A stretch of 64,000 nt of DNA from Plantago major (Eukaryota > Streptophyta > Magnoliopsida > Lamiales > Plantaginaceae). Shown one piece after another: positions 11,200 through 21,596 of this stretch (within the stretch, counting starts at the first letter, position 1; every line of letters begins with the position of its first letter). The translations under genes were made by a program, and so were the position numbers. Location: assembly GCA_026545765.1 (NCBI GenBank), contig CM048841.1:63873354-63937353 (forward strand). Reading direction: 5' to 3'. The notes beneath the pieces were generated by a model that was not told the origin of the DNA, searched no databases, and saw only the letters and a list, made by a program, of their open reading frames with translations.

Positions 11200-11757
11200 G
11201 TGGATTCTGCTCCTTGGATTTGTCTCTTTGTGCGCAGGGTTAGTCCTTCTGGGAGTGTTCAAAGATGGGAGAGACTATGGGAGATTACTTCAGGTCATTC
11301 TGTTCTATGCCCAAAAAAACCTTGCATAAAGCTAGATGAAGAAGCAAAGGATTATTGGGTAAAACCGGAGTACTACTCAGTTACTACCAAGTTTGATGGG
11401 TATGGCGATGCTTGGGAATTCTTGGCGGCATTTGAAGATGGAGTGTTTATACTCCCTAAGGAAAACAAAGAAGGGGTTTATCTTACGAATCAACAACTTT
11501 GCGTGAGGATGTTCAACGGAGCATTGGAAGGAACTGCTAGACAATGGAGTTTTAGTCAACCTGCGGGGTCATTGACAACGTGGAGTGAGATAGCAGACTC
11601 TTTCATTGATTGGATTTCCCCAGATTCTAGAAGATGGACCTCCCGTTTCACTACTCCTCCACCAGAGATCCCAGCTGAGTCGGTTGAGCCCAAGAAGAGT
11701 TCCGGTGATGAGATAGTTGTAGAGCTTAAATTGCCATACTCTTTAACGACACCTTAA
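11200..11757 (+). CDS. Gag-like ORF of element B, short
   Basis: The 185-codon ORF carries a segment (FDGYGDAWEFLAAFEDGVF ... VRMFNGALEGTARQW ... LTTWSEIADSFIDWI) with the order of hydrophobic and Trp residues seen in the capsid-like gag domain of plant LTR elements: the L-x-G-x-A-x-x-W core and then a T-W-x-E-(L/I) motif. Capsid-type gag assembles the particle that packages element RNA. It stops at 11757, although residues with similar composition continue in frame for about 30 more codons, which suggests a truncated gag. No zinc knuckle or protease follows. Whether the start at 11200 is used is uncertain, because gag similarity only begins some 40 residues in. Function in trans is an inference. 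Confidence 0.6.
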   Translation: MDSAPWICLFVRRVSPSGSVQRWERLWEITSGHSVLCPKKPCIKLDEEAKDYWVKPEYYSVTTKFDGYGDAWEFLAAFEDGVFILPKENKEGVYLTNQQLCVRMFNGALEGTARQWSFSQPAGSLTTWSEIADSFIDWISPDSRRWTSRFTTPPPEIPAESVEPKKSSGDEIVVELKLPYSLTTP

Positions 11758-13452
11758 TCTGACTCATTTACTCTTGAGGCTAATGGAGAGTGCGTAGAGG
11801 AGGTATATGAAGACGAGATTCTTGAAGATGCTTCACCACCACTTGCCTAGCTGCTACTCAAGGAGCCATCCACATTCAGGATATGTTCGCCCTACAGAGC
11901 CACAGTACTGACTTAGAAAAAGGGGGTTTTGATCCAATTCTTCGTTTTTTACTTTCCCCCTGATTCCCTTAGTTTTATTTTAGTTTTTGATTTACTTTAT
12001 TTTAGTTTGCAGGGAATCATGAAAAAAAGGAGAAGAGGAGATAAGGATGGCTCCCAAATCGCTGAATTCATGGAAGGATGTAAGGATTCGTTCGTTTGAT
12101 AATGGATAGCAATGACCACATGTTTGAGGAAATCACAGTTTTTTCTTTCTAGCCTATTCGCTGGGGACCATCTCTAGTCTAGGTTTGGGGAGGAGGTAGC
12201 TTTCTTTTACTTATCCATATATGTGTGTCTGTGTCGTGTCTTTTTATCTTTTTGTGTGTCGTTTTCTCGTTTACGTGATTTTCTCTTGTGTCTAAGTCTG
12301 ACTCCCAAGTCGAGCGTCTATTGCATGTACTAAACCTGTTTAATGCTTTTGTTTTGATTGATCCTCGACTATTAGAAGTTTGCATGTTTAAGTTTGCTAA
12401 GTTCGTTTCTGTTGTAAATAGAAAATCTGTTCTAATCTATAGTCCAAAAGCCTGTGAGCATGCTTAGAGCCGAGGAAAAACGAAAAAATGCAATATTGAT
12501 ACCGGCATTAGATCTTGTGTGATTTTTCGGGAAGTGCAAACTCCCTTGTTTGCGCCTCATCATTCTCATGTGTACTCTGTGTAAGTTAAGTATGACGAAC
12601 GACATGTTTTACATTCTTATTTGCTTATGCAAAACCCGTTCCAAGAACAGGTTTGGGGAGGAGGTCTACGTGCATTATTTGCTTTGATAAAGACTGCGTT
12701 CAGGTTGTTCGTTCTCTCAAAAAAATAAAATAAGTCTTGGAGTGGATCTATGGTACTAGTTACCACCGTTAGTCGTGTTGGACACGTTTCAGATACTACC
12801 TATATACCGGCGTGGCCCTTAAAAGTCATATGCCCGTGAGGGTTGATGGCGTATATAACCAAAGACGCACAAAGTGCGGACTTTGAGAAAGCAGACACTA
12901 CCAAAAATTGAGACGAGAAAAAGGATATAAGCATATGGGTCATATATAAGACCGCAAAAAGTAGTATGCAAAAATGAAAAAAATTGGAAAAAGAGAGAAC
13001 GATTGCCTTTTTATAAGTCTACTGTTGATTGTTATAGAGCTATGAAAAAGTCCCTTCTGACTTAACTAATTGAGTACATTGCATGAGGTATTTGAGGCAT
13101 CTTTGTAACGCAAGTCACCTTCCTTATCTCTTCATATTCTTGAGTGACTACCCCTACTGGACACTTACAGGAGTGTGAGAGACTAGATGCATAGGATCCA
13201 CTTGTGAGGGACTACCGTTTTAGACTTAAGTTCTATTTACTCGGGAAACAAATTTTTTGGACTTATGCTTGTGATTCTGTGCATGTCAGTGTGATGACAA
13301 AACTCTTGCATTTTTCGGTCTTATTATTTGCAATCGTAGACTCGATAGCTTGGGAGCTAGACTTTTCTTTTGTTTGTTTGTGTTTTTATTTTTCTAGGAT
13401 TTTTTAGAGAGTCTGTTGCTTGAGGACAAACAAGGGTTCGATTTGGGGAGTT
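11758..13452 (+). other. Non-coding interior of element B ending in a polypurine tract
   Basis: No coding signal after the gag-like ORF. Two copies of ggtttggggaggaggt (about 12183 and 12651) look like extra polypurine tracts; a close relative occurs in element A near 4276. Bases 12745-12990 match the 3' interior of A. The segment ends gcttgaggacaaacaagg ... gatttggggag at 13452. Confidence 0.75.
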
Positions 13453-15081
13453 TGATGAGTCCATTTTACATCGTCTCATTCGGTATTTTTTTACCATCTT
13501 ACTTCCATTCTCAAGTGTAGTTTTTATTTTTATGTGTTTGATTAGTGTTTTGTTACGTTTTTGTGTTTTGTGTGTTTTGTAGGTGTTTGGTGAAAACGCA
13601 TTGAAACAAGGCTAAACCAGTGCATATAATGCATTAATGGGAGAATGAAATTCCAAGAACTGGAAGGTGGTTGAAAAAGGAGTTGATCGGTCAAAACGGA
13701 AGTTCATTCGAAGTTCGGACGAAGATTTTAGAGCCGATTAAGCGAAAGCGCGCGAAATTCGAACTACGATGGAGCAGCTTTGGTATTTTCGCCATAACTT
13801 TCGCATATGAACTCCGATTGACCTTAACTTGGTGTCCACGCATAGATAAGACCAAGAGATACAACTTTAAAGAAGGAACCATCTCCAAATTCGAACGTTT
13901 ATATGCCCAAAAGAGCCTGGGGGAGCCAGTTGCATCTGGCAGATGCCAAAATCAGACTTGGCGGACGCCATAGCCTAGTTTTGGCGTTCGCCAAGTGTCT
14001 ACTGTGGACGCCAAATGAGGGCAGAGAGTGTCGGCGTCCGCCAACTCCATTTTCGGCCTAGAACGTGATTTTCAGCCCGTTTTCGCTATGTATAACCTAT
14101 TTTCTTGATCTTTTAGAAGGACATCATTATTATTATTCTCTTCTTTTTGCTTTTCAACCTAGAACCTTTCCAAGACAATTACCTTCCTATTATTGGAGGT
14201 AATTGAACTGTTTATCTTGTAATCCGACAATTAATTATTGATTGAGAGCATATACTTCATACTTTCCACCAATTCGAATATTGAAGGTCTTCAATTCTTA
14301 CCTAGGGTTTGTGACACGATTAGGTAAAATTGTTCCTCATCTCGTTTCTTGGTATTTAGTTTATGATTATGTTTATTGCATGTTTAATTACGATATTGAT
14401 TATGTATATGCATGTCATGAGTAGCTAAACCCCCAATTATGGGGTGGTGATAGATTCAATGTATGCTAGCTAGGGTTTATGTGATTATATATACAGGCCG
14501 CGATTTACTATGAGCTTTTTAGATTAATTGCATATCACGTTATTCTGTTTGATGTTCATTCCGTCAATATCACTGTTAGATTAAACATTTGATCTTTACA
14601 TACCAAAATATTTTCGTCTTGTTTGATCTGACAGTTAGATTGCAAACAGTAATATTAGGATTAGCTTAATTGGTCATAGCTTAGTGAAATTGGCGCCTTC
14701 ACTAATGCTATTCATTTTCTGAACCCAAGTAGTGACAACTTGAGAGTAACCGTTAACCTATTAATCGAATGTTTCCTGCTAGCTAGCTTGTTTTCTGTCA
14801 CCACACCATAATTCTCCTTATTCATATCATTGTCGTTTAGATTAATCTGTTTTCTAGTTAGATTGCATAAGTAGATAGATAATATAGAACAAATTCGCTG
14901 CCGAAGCAAACAACCCTTTTACTGCTTTCTTTACTGTAATTACTATTCGTAAACAAGACTCAGCTTAGTTAAGTCCTTCGAGACCGACCTCGGGGTTAAC
15001 TCCACTACACTACAGGTTTTCGTAGTATTGAGGATTAACTCTTGGCTTCAAACAAATTTAGAACTTTGATTTGACACATCA
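13453..15081 (+). repeat. 3' LTR of element B
   Basis: Near-identical to 9470-11080, with scattered substitutions and indels such as an extra atttttatg near 13525. It ends GACACATCA directly before the second copy of the target duplication tcggg. Confidence 0.92.
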
Positions 15082-15364
15082 TCGGGGATCCTTTACACCT
15101 TTCCACCATCGATTTCTTCTCATTAATTAGGGTTTATTGCGATTCAATCAATCTGTCTGCAATCATTCTGTTTACTTTCTGCATACAATTTAATTACGTT
15201 ATTTGCTTGTTCCTATGCTAAGTGTCCGTGGAGAACGACATCCCAAGTCAGCTTTCCGCTATAAACTGTGGAATTGAGGACTTCCGACATATAAATTTAA
15301 TCTTTGATTGTATTTAGAGATTACAGGTTCTACAACGAAAATCAAAATCTCTGAGTGCACATCA
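15082..15364 (+). repeat. 3' LTR of element A, right segment
   Basis: The first five bases are the target duplication of element B. From there, ggatcctttacacctttcc through gagtgcacatca matches the end of the 5' LTR (1266-1538). The segment closes element A. Confidence 0.9.
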
Positions 15365-15404
15365 GTCGTGGGGTTCGATGTCCATCACTACAAGAAAAAC
15401 TGGA

Positions 15405-15672
15405 CAAAACGACGTTATGGGGCGACGGATTTTATCCGTCGCCCCATAACGACGGATCGCTAATTGGGGCGACGGAATCTATCCGTCGCCCCAATTAGCG
15501 ACGGATAATAGTTATCCGTCGCCCAAGTTTGACTTTTGTTAAAAAAAAAAATTTTTTTTTTTTTTTTTTTGAAAATTGGGCGACGGATAGATTATCCGTC
15601 GCCTTATAGCGACGGATACCTATCCGTCGCCACTTTTGGCGACGGATCGACTCTGGGCCGACGGACACGGGT
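15405..15672. repeat. Left subterminal repeats of C1
   Basis: At least ten copies of (g)cgacggat(a) and its complement (t)atccgtcg(c), mostly paired head to head as palindromes such as gcgacggattttatccgtcgc. Similar arrays in maize En/Spm bind the element's TNPA protein; that role here is inferred. Confidence 0.85.
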
Positions 15673-16446
15673 CCGTAGTTTCATATTGGCTCGATGAGGC
15701 ACTGCCTCATTTTCTTCCTTCTCTTCTTCTCCGTTTCCGGTGAATTGTTCGTTAGTCCGGCCAATCTTGGTGCCTAATCGAAGCTAGTGGGACAAGGAGT
15801 TTGTTTCTTCGATCAATTTCAGATTTCTACCGATTAATCAAGGTATTTTGGCTAAAACCCTAGTTTTTTAAAATTTGGGGATTTTGTTTATTTTGATTAA
15901 TTTGAGCAATTATATGTATATATGATAAGTATGTAGTAGTTAGTTTAGTTAATTTGATCAATTATATGTAATTTGTTCAATTTGATAGTTAGTTTAATTA
16001 ATGATATGAATGTATGTAGTATGTTAAGTTTGGTATGTATGAATGTATGTAGTTAGTTTGATTTGTGTGTTAAGTATATATAGTTAGTTTAGTTAATTTG
16101 ATATGTTTGTTAAGTATAGAAGTATGTAGTTTTGATTTGATAAATTTGTATGTTAAGTATATAATTTGATATGAATATATGTAGTAATTCGATATGTATA
16201 GAGTAATTAGTTAATTTGATATGTATGTTGAGTATATAATATATGTACTAAGAGGTTGAAATGGTTAAATTATATGCCCAATTTTGTAAATATCGAACAC
16301 TTAATTAATAATTAATTTATAAGCAACATATAATAATTAATAATTAACCTCTACAATCTTCTTATCCGAATTGGAATCGATCTAATAAATTAAATATGAT
16401 CTAATCAATTGGAACGTCTCAGGTTAAAAATAAAGTATATATCTGA

Positions 16447-16840
16447 TGAATTCGACTGCTCATGGATGTACGATAAATCGCGGTAAATGGCAGAGTTTCT
16501 AGTAGTTTTGTAGAATGGGTTAAAGGTTTCATCTCGTTTGCCATGGGACGTCCGGTTTGTGCAATTGGGGGTTGATAAAGTGTCCTTGCACATTGGAAAC
16601 CTGCAGAAACAAGCAATTTATGACGCCTTTCTGAAGATTCGAGCACTTGCGACGTTATGGATTCATGCCTGAGTATCATGTATGGATTCATCCATGGCAT
16701 ACCTCCAATGGAGGGAGAGGCGGGGTTTGGGGCCGCCTATCGAGTGCCTTTCTGCTTGTCGGAACATGTGCATGGTGTATTGGGAGGAGGATGTAGATCT
16801 GTTGGAATGCAAGTTCTGTGGTAGGGAGCGTCACAAGTGA
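16447..16840 (+). pseudogene. Relic of TNP2 gene N-terminal region in C1
   Basis: Broken reading frames match two parts of the better-kept antisense copy in C2. One is the transposase-associated domain (a W-M-Y-D segment at about 16460, then a V-K-G-F-I-S-F-A-M segment). The other is the CMVYWEEDVDLLECKFCGR segment at 16769-16830, parallel to CMIYWGEDKDLLKCKFCGK in C2. Stops and shifts run throughout. The catalytic part that should follow is absent. Confidence 0.75.
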
Positions 16841-17109
16841 TGAGGAGGGGGGTGCATGAGAATGAGGAGTTTCATCCGTTTTGTCTCTAGGCTTGTATAA
16901 CTAGTAATCATTAGTTGATATATATATGAAACCAAACATTATGGTAAAATTGAAGCTGATGTAACTTATATTATGTAATGCCGTAACAATTGACTGGAGC
17001 TAATATAACTTATATTACGTAGCAATTGATTGAATTATTGTGAAATTGATTTATTATCGTAAATGAAAGAACTCGATCTAATGAATTCAAACGTGTCAGG
17101 TTATTATCT

Positions 17110-17290
17110 AATTATTCAATGAATACCGATCGTGGATGGATGTATTGTCGTACTCTCAATGGCGTAGTTCAATGGAGTTTTCGAAAGGGTTGAAGGTTTC
17201 ATTGAATTTGCAATGTCAAATCCGCTTGTGTAAAGGATGGGTTGATAAAGTGTCCTTGTGCAATGAAACAAGGTCTGAAACAAGCAATAC
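17110..17290 (+). pseudogene. Second, duplicated relic of the transposase-associated domain in C1
   Basis: Reads NTDRGWMYCRTLNGVVQWSF before a shift, again parallel to DRSWMYRRIVNGKIQSSF of C2. Together with 16447-16560 it means C1 holds two copies of this exon in the same orientation, from a tandem duplication or two recombined elements. Confidence 0.7.
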
Positions 17291-17383
17291 GTGACTCTAA
17301 CACATTTTATATGTGTTATTATAATCATATGTATTATAACTCGTACTAACACATTTTATTGTATTTATTACATGTTTTTGCAG

Positions 17384-19316
17384 ATGCCGCAACAGAGGCC
17401 GTCCACCTATCGTCCCCCCCCCCCCCACGCAGCCGGCCGCATGATAGTGGTGGGTCGGGCACCGTCGAACGAGGAGGGCTCAAGATCGTGACAAGAAGTC
17501 TCGGATTCTGAGACCCCAGGCAGAGAGAGCAGCGTGGCTCTACCAGTCCCGGACACATCTTTGGAGGACGACCACGACGATTGTCCCTACCTCGTGTTCG
17601 ATCCAAACAATCCCAACGTCACGTGGGACGGCTTACTGTGTCCCTATTGGTCTGCCAGTAAGTATTATACATTCTTCTTAAATATGTAAAACATAACTGA
17701 TAATGATAGTTGACAAGTATAAATTGTTGTACTAAAGTAATGCATATTCGTTTCTTGTATCTTATACATTGACAACAGCTTATGGCCTCGGGAGGTGCAC
17801 AACAAACTAGGTGACATCTTCCGGAGCAGGAGAGAGCCACCGGGGCAGGGTGGTGAGTGTTGGAGCCACATCTCGGAGCGCATGAGGCCGAGTACTTGAT
17901 GAGTGAGGTAAGTTAAAATATGACATTCATATGTTTGTAATTATAATCGTTTTAATATGAGTGGTATGTTAGCCACTGTATGTGAGTGGTATGTTAGCCA
18001 CTTTATTTGGGTGATATGTTAGTCACCATTGTGTTAGTAAATTTTAGGACAATGTGAGTGGTATGTTAGCCATTGTATGTGAGTGGTATGTTAGCCACTT
18101 TATTTGGGTGATATGTTAGTCACCATTGTGTTAGTAAATTTTAGGACAATGAGTGGTATGTTAGCCACTGTATGTGAGTGGTATGTTAGCCACTTTATTT
18201 GGGTGATATGTTAGTCACCATTTTGTTAGTAAATTTTATTTCAATGTGAGTGGTATGTTAGCCACTTTATGTGAGTGGTATGTTAGCCACTTTATTTGGG
18301 TGATATGTTAGTCACCATATCTGTTATGTTGTTAGGACATGTATTGACTTTGGATGTTGTATGAAATTGGGAATGTAGAAGGAGTACTTCATTCCGGTGA
18401 GTTGATCCACGATCTGGCGCGTTTAGACTGTGGGATCAAATCTGAGGATATGGTCTGCATTGGAAGGCCATTCGGATCGGGGTGGCCAATCCTCCGACAG
18501 TTGATGCAACGGAGTGGGCTCTTTGGGATGCCATCTGGCGCGAATCGATGTCCGGGACGTTGCTTGGACCAACAAAGTAACGGGCATCCCATCGTCACGG
18601 AAGGAAGGGCGTTCACCACCTTGGGAGGCGATCTCATATCGATTATTATCAATCGTGCGTATATATGTGTTTTTGCAATCTAGCATTACGTGTATGTATG
18701 AAGTCTCTTTGCTCTATTACTTGTAGATGATAAATTGTTGACTAGATCTGGTTTGATTCGGGTACGGGAGGTGACATCCAGTATGCCATCTTCAAGAAGG
18801 CCAAGGAAGGCGGGTATGGACCAATTGTCGCCTCGTCTATTATGGTATGTTTATGTTGCTTAAAGTTCATATTTGTACACTATTACAAGTTACTTTTTAA
18901 AAATAATCGATCATTATATCTGCTATTTACGATTTCAGCCGAGGTTGATGCTCGTGTGGCGGCGGAGGACGAGGGGTGATGTGTTGTCAATCGAACAAGT
19001 TGACAACATCTTCCTAGAGGTCAACAAACCGGACAAGAAAGGACGAATATATGGACTCGGAGCCTCGGTTTGCATCTGGCTAGTCCGTGCTCCTCATCAT
19101 CATCCCAAGATCCAGACGTCCGGTTTACACGTGACTGTGTCTCGAAATGGTGCAGAAGTCCGGAACAAAGTTGCTCGGCTAACTCAAGAGATGGAGCAAC
19201 AAAGGATGAGATGGAGCGCCATGACGAGAACGAAGGGAGGAGAACGAGCGCCTTGATTCTGAGATGGAGCAGTTCATGTCCAGTTCGCCATCACCCACCC
19301 CACCCCGTCGATAGCT
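17384..19316 (+). pseudogene. Decayed Transposase_24-type (second CACTA) gene in C1
   Basis: Exon-like pieces match C2 in the same order. They are an ATGCCGC start after a tgcag acceptor (17384); an LWPREVHNKLGDIFRSRREP piece (about 17781-17880); a piece around 18754-18844 with FKKAKEGG; and a last exon with a DNIFLEVNKPDKKGRIYGLG segment (about 19001-19060), parallel to DQIFFEVNPMDSKGRMYGLG in C2. The family (plant transposase Ptta/En/Spm, Pfam Transposase_24) includes DNA-binding partners of the main transposase. Stops, a C run at 17417-17429 and frameshifts break the gene, and an intron holds a minisatellite. Confidence 0.78.
17959..18316 (+). repeat. Hairpin minisatellite in an intron of the C1 transposase gene
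   Basis: There are four higher-order units of about 95 bp. Each has two copies of agtggTATGTTAGccact and one of ggtgaTATGTTAGtcacc, twelve hairpin modules in all. The eight-base loop TATGTTAG is constant while the outer and inner stem pairs swap between variants. The same modules occur antisense in C2 at 61599-61925. Confidence 0.9.
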
Positions 19317-19492
19317 AGTTATGTATTTGTATGTTCGGATTTTTTTCATATTTACACTTGTTTGGATAATTTCTCCATTCAATATTACTTTTTTAGTCAT
19401 TGAAACATTTTCCGTATTATTGATTTATTATCGAACATTATATTGATTAAATAGGTGAACTACGAAAAATAGGGATTAATATGAAATAAATA

Positions 19493-19745
19493 GTGACGAA
19501 ATTAGTGACGGAATTCACAGTGACGGAATTAGTGACGGAAATCCAATTAAAATATTTAGCGACGGATAGAATCTATCCGTCGCTAAATTTCAGAATTAAA
19601 AAAACAAAAAAAATTGGTCAATCCGTCGTCCAATCCGCTAATCGACGACGGATTGTTATCCGTCGCCACTCCTGGGGCGACGAATTTTCTATCCGCCGCC
19701 GTAGGCGACGGATAGGTAACTATGCGACGGATAGATCCGCTACTG
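19493..19745. repeat. Right subterminal repeats of C1
   Basis: First come imperfect agtgacggaatt units (19493-19540), then palindromic gcgacggata / tatccgtcgc copies up to the terminus. They mirror the left end. Confidence 0.85.
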
Positions 19746-19763
19746 CCGATTTTTGTAGTGCAT

Positions 19764-21529
19764 GTTCCTTGCTTCTTTAGAAAGTACAACCGCCGGTCCC
19801 CCGTGCTTAACCTCTCCAAGCTGCATGTGAGCTCCATAGCTTATTGCAATCGCAGGTGCAAGTTGTAAAACTATTGGAATGGGTGTGTCTCGTGATCTTC
19901 AAAACGTAAACCAGTAGTAAGAGCTACACAGACCAAAACCTTGAAATAATCTTTAGTTTTTGTTAGTGCACTAAACTTCAGGTAATAGTAACAAACAAAC
20001 AAACAAATACTTCTAATACTCCTAACAGTATAGTAAGAGTTAGCCCCCTAGCAGCGGCGTCAAATTTGATATGTTCAAATTAATTAATACTTCAAAAATA
20101 AGTAATTAAAGCAGTGAAAAGTACACAACCAATAACCACATATACGTTATCGAGGAGCTAACTCGGCAACCAAGCGTTTAGAGTATGAACGTGAATGTTT
20201 GTAGAATGAAATATGAGTTTGATTTGTGAATTTATACTAAATGCAACTAAACAAAGCAGGGCGTGGATGTGAACTATATGGAGAAATATGAACGTGATAG
20301 TAATGATCAGAAGGCAAGTATACTGGTATAGCCATGACATTCATATGATTGTCATGTGTTATTTGTCCAAACATCTATAATACATTCTTAACCAATTCGT
20401 TCATTGAAAGTTTTAGACTAGAGTAATTATCTTATTGTTAGACAAATAATCGTTAACCAAACAATTTGAAGAATTTAGACTAGCGAATCTAATTAACAGG
20501 TTTTACGAAGATCTTGAACAAGCTTAACTCGTACGAATGATTTCTAACGCTTAAACCCTAATACATGCGAATCTTTGAATCACTACCGCATTTAAGATGA
20601 ATTTAGCTACTCATTGTTATGCAAATAACATACGAAATCATTGTCCATTTGAGTGAGAATCATAAGCATTTGCAGCTTTTGTATCTTGAATAACTTTTTG
20701 GAGAGACCGTCTCTCGGAGAGATGAACATCAACATCACATATATAGTTACAAACATCGCATATTTAGCTAAAAACATCACATGTTTATAAATGCTGGTTA
20801 TGCAAGTATAATACAAATTTATCAAATACACTGATGTTTGAAGTTAAACATGTGATGTTTGTAGTTAAATATGTGATGTTTACCCGGTCTCTCCGAGAGA
20901 CGGTCTCTCATAAAAGTTTGTATTGTGTCATGGCCAGATCTGTAGATTGAGCTAGTACCTCACATCCCCTGACCTATGTGCACCCCTCTACCTCAGGTAC
21001 TCGAGCCTCTTTGACTCCATCGCCAATTTATTATGCTTTATCTCCCTCTGTTTAGTATAACCTTCAGAGAACTACACAAATTGCATGCTCATGGTGTCCA
21101 TATGAGAAGACTGGTTTGGCCCCGCTTGCTTCAGTAGTTCCTTCGCCTTATAGCGACCAAAAAGAGGACGTTTCGAATAAAGTGGTCAACTTCATATTCA
21201 TCCCATTTATGGGATCTTCAGTCACCTGCATGAAGCGTGTGATTAGTGTAAGGTCTTCTTGCTTCGTAAAATTTTGCTCGGAGCAATACGGTCGGACAAG
21301 TGTAACGTATGGTGACCTATCCGTTTGCATTGGTCCAAACCCCAAACGGCAATTCAGCTGGTCGCCTGCGCGTGGACACGGCCATTTCCCGTGACCGTCC
21401 CCTCGGGGTTGGGTTATGTCTGATTGTGAAAATGTTCCATGAAAAAGAAACTGTAAAGTTTGAAACAGTTAAAATTGTGTAGACTTAGACAACAGCGTAA
21501 GATCAGTTACGACTCTAGGCCCCAGTCTT
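19764..21529. other. Intergenic region between C1 and the PPR gene
   Basis: No gene is supported. It contains the MITE at 20691-20920. Bases 21000-21430 are less AT-rich and carry overlapping ORFs of 92 codons (plus) and 65 codons (minus), neither of which I can relate to a known family. The rest is AT-rich sequence without clear structure. Confidence 0.6.
20691..20920. mobile_element. MITE with long inverted repeats (GAGAGACCGTCTCTC family)
   Basis: Left arm taactttttggagagaccg then tctcggagagatgaac. Right arm, as complement, aaacttttatgagagaccg then tctcggagagaccggg. Subterminal acatcacatat repeats face each other. Degenerate relatives occur at about 37050-37165, 43390-43450 and 58570-58640. 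The superfamily is not determined because no clean target duplication is visible. Confidence 0.7.
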
Positions 21530-21537
21530 TATAAAAT
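21530..21537 (+). promoter_or_regulatory. Candidate TATA box of the PPR gene
   Basis: tataaaat lies 60 bases upstream of the PPR start codon, in a stretch lacking upstream ATGs in good context except a short one near 21553. The spacing allows a short 5' leader. No experimental support. Confidence 0.4.
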
Positions 21538-21596
21538 AGCAGCAATGTAGCAATGTTGAGAATGGAGGTTGATGAAATCAATCGAGCAGCAAACTG

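Larger units (their letters stand above)
9470..15081 (+). mobile_element. Complete LTR element B, gag-only, nested in element A
   Basis: Two same-strand LTRs (9470-11080 and 13453-15081) start TGATGAGTC and end GACACATCA. The primer-binding site is at 11087-11105 and the polypurine tract at 13441-13452. The exact 5-bp duplication tcggg flanks the whole (9465-9469 and 15082-15086). The interior is only about 2.4 kb with one gag-like ORF and no pol, which fits the class called TR-GAG or LARD. It must have been moved by enzymes of another element. The LTRs differ at scattered bases and small indels (1611 against 1629 bp), so the insertion is not brand new. Confidence 0.92.
669..15364 (+). mobile_element. 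Athila-like Ty3/gypsy element A, decayed and nested
   Basis: The two LTR portions match each other (669-1538 against 8898-9469 plus 15087-15364). A tRNA primer-binding site follows the 5' LTR, a polypurine tract precedes the 3' LTR, and a gag relic lies inside. The 3' LTR starts TGATGTG and ends CACATCA, a 7-bp inverted terminus. The 5' LTR has lost its first ~450 bases. No protease, reverse transcriptase, RNase H or integrase is visible, so the copy is non-autonomous or internally deleted. It carries two later insertions: an antisense solo LTR at 6909-8413 and element B at 9470-15081. Confidence 0.88.
15386..19760 (+). mobile_element. CACTA transposon C1 with decayed transposase genes
   Basis: Starts CACTACAAGAAAAAC and ends ATTTTTGTAGTG, the classic CACTA terminal inverted repeat. 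It is flanked by the exact 3-bp duplication cat (15383-15385 and 19761-19763), as expected for the En/Spm superfamily. Both ends carry dense copies of gcgacggata and its complement. The interior has relics of a TNP2-type gene start and of a Transposase_24-type gene, all broken by stops and frameshifts. No TNP2 catalytic core is present in 4.4 kb, so the copy cannot move itself. Confidence 0.93.

Noticed and set aside
17930-18330. Regularly spaced repeats that could suggest a CRISPR array
   Set aside because: Plant nuclear context, spacers are themselves repeats, no cas genes, and a position inside a CACTA intron. It is a minisatellite.
21116-21394. 92-codon plus-strand ORF and 65-codon minus-strand ORF upstream of the PPR gene
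   Set aside because: No recognisable family, no clear splice partners, and opposite-strand ORFs of similar quality. Mentioned only as unexplained sequence.
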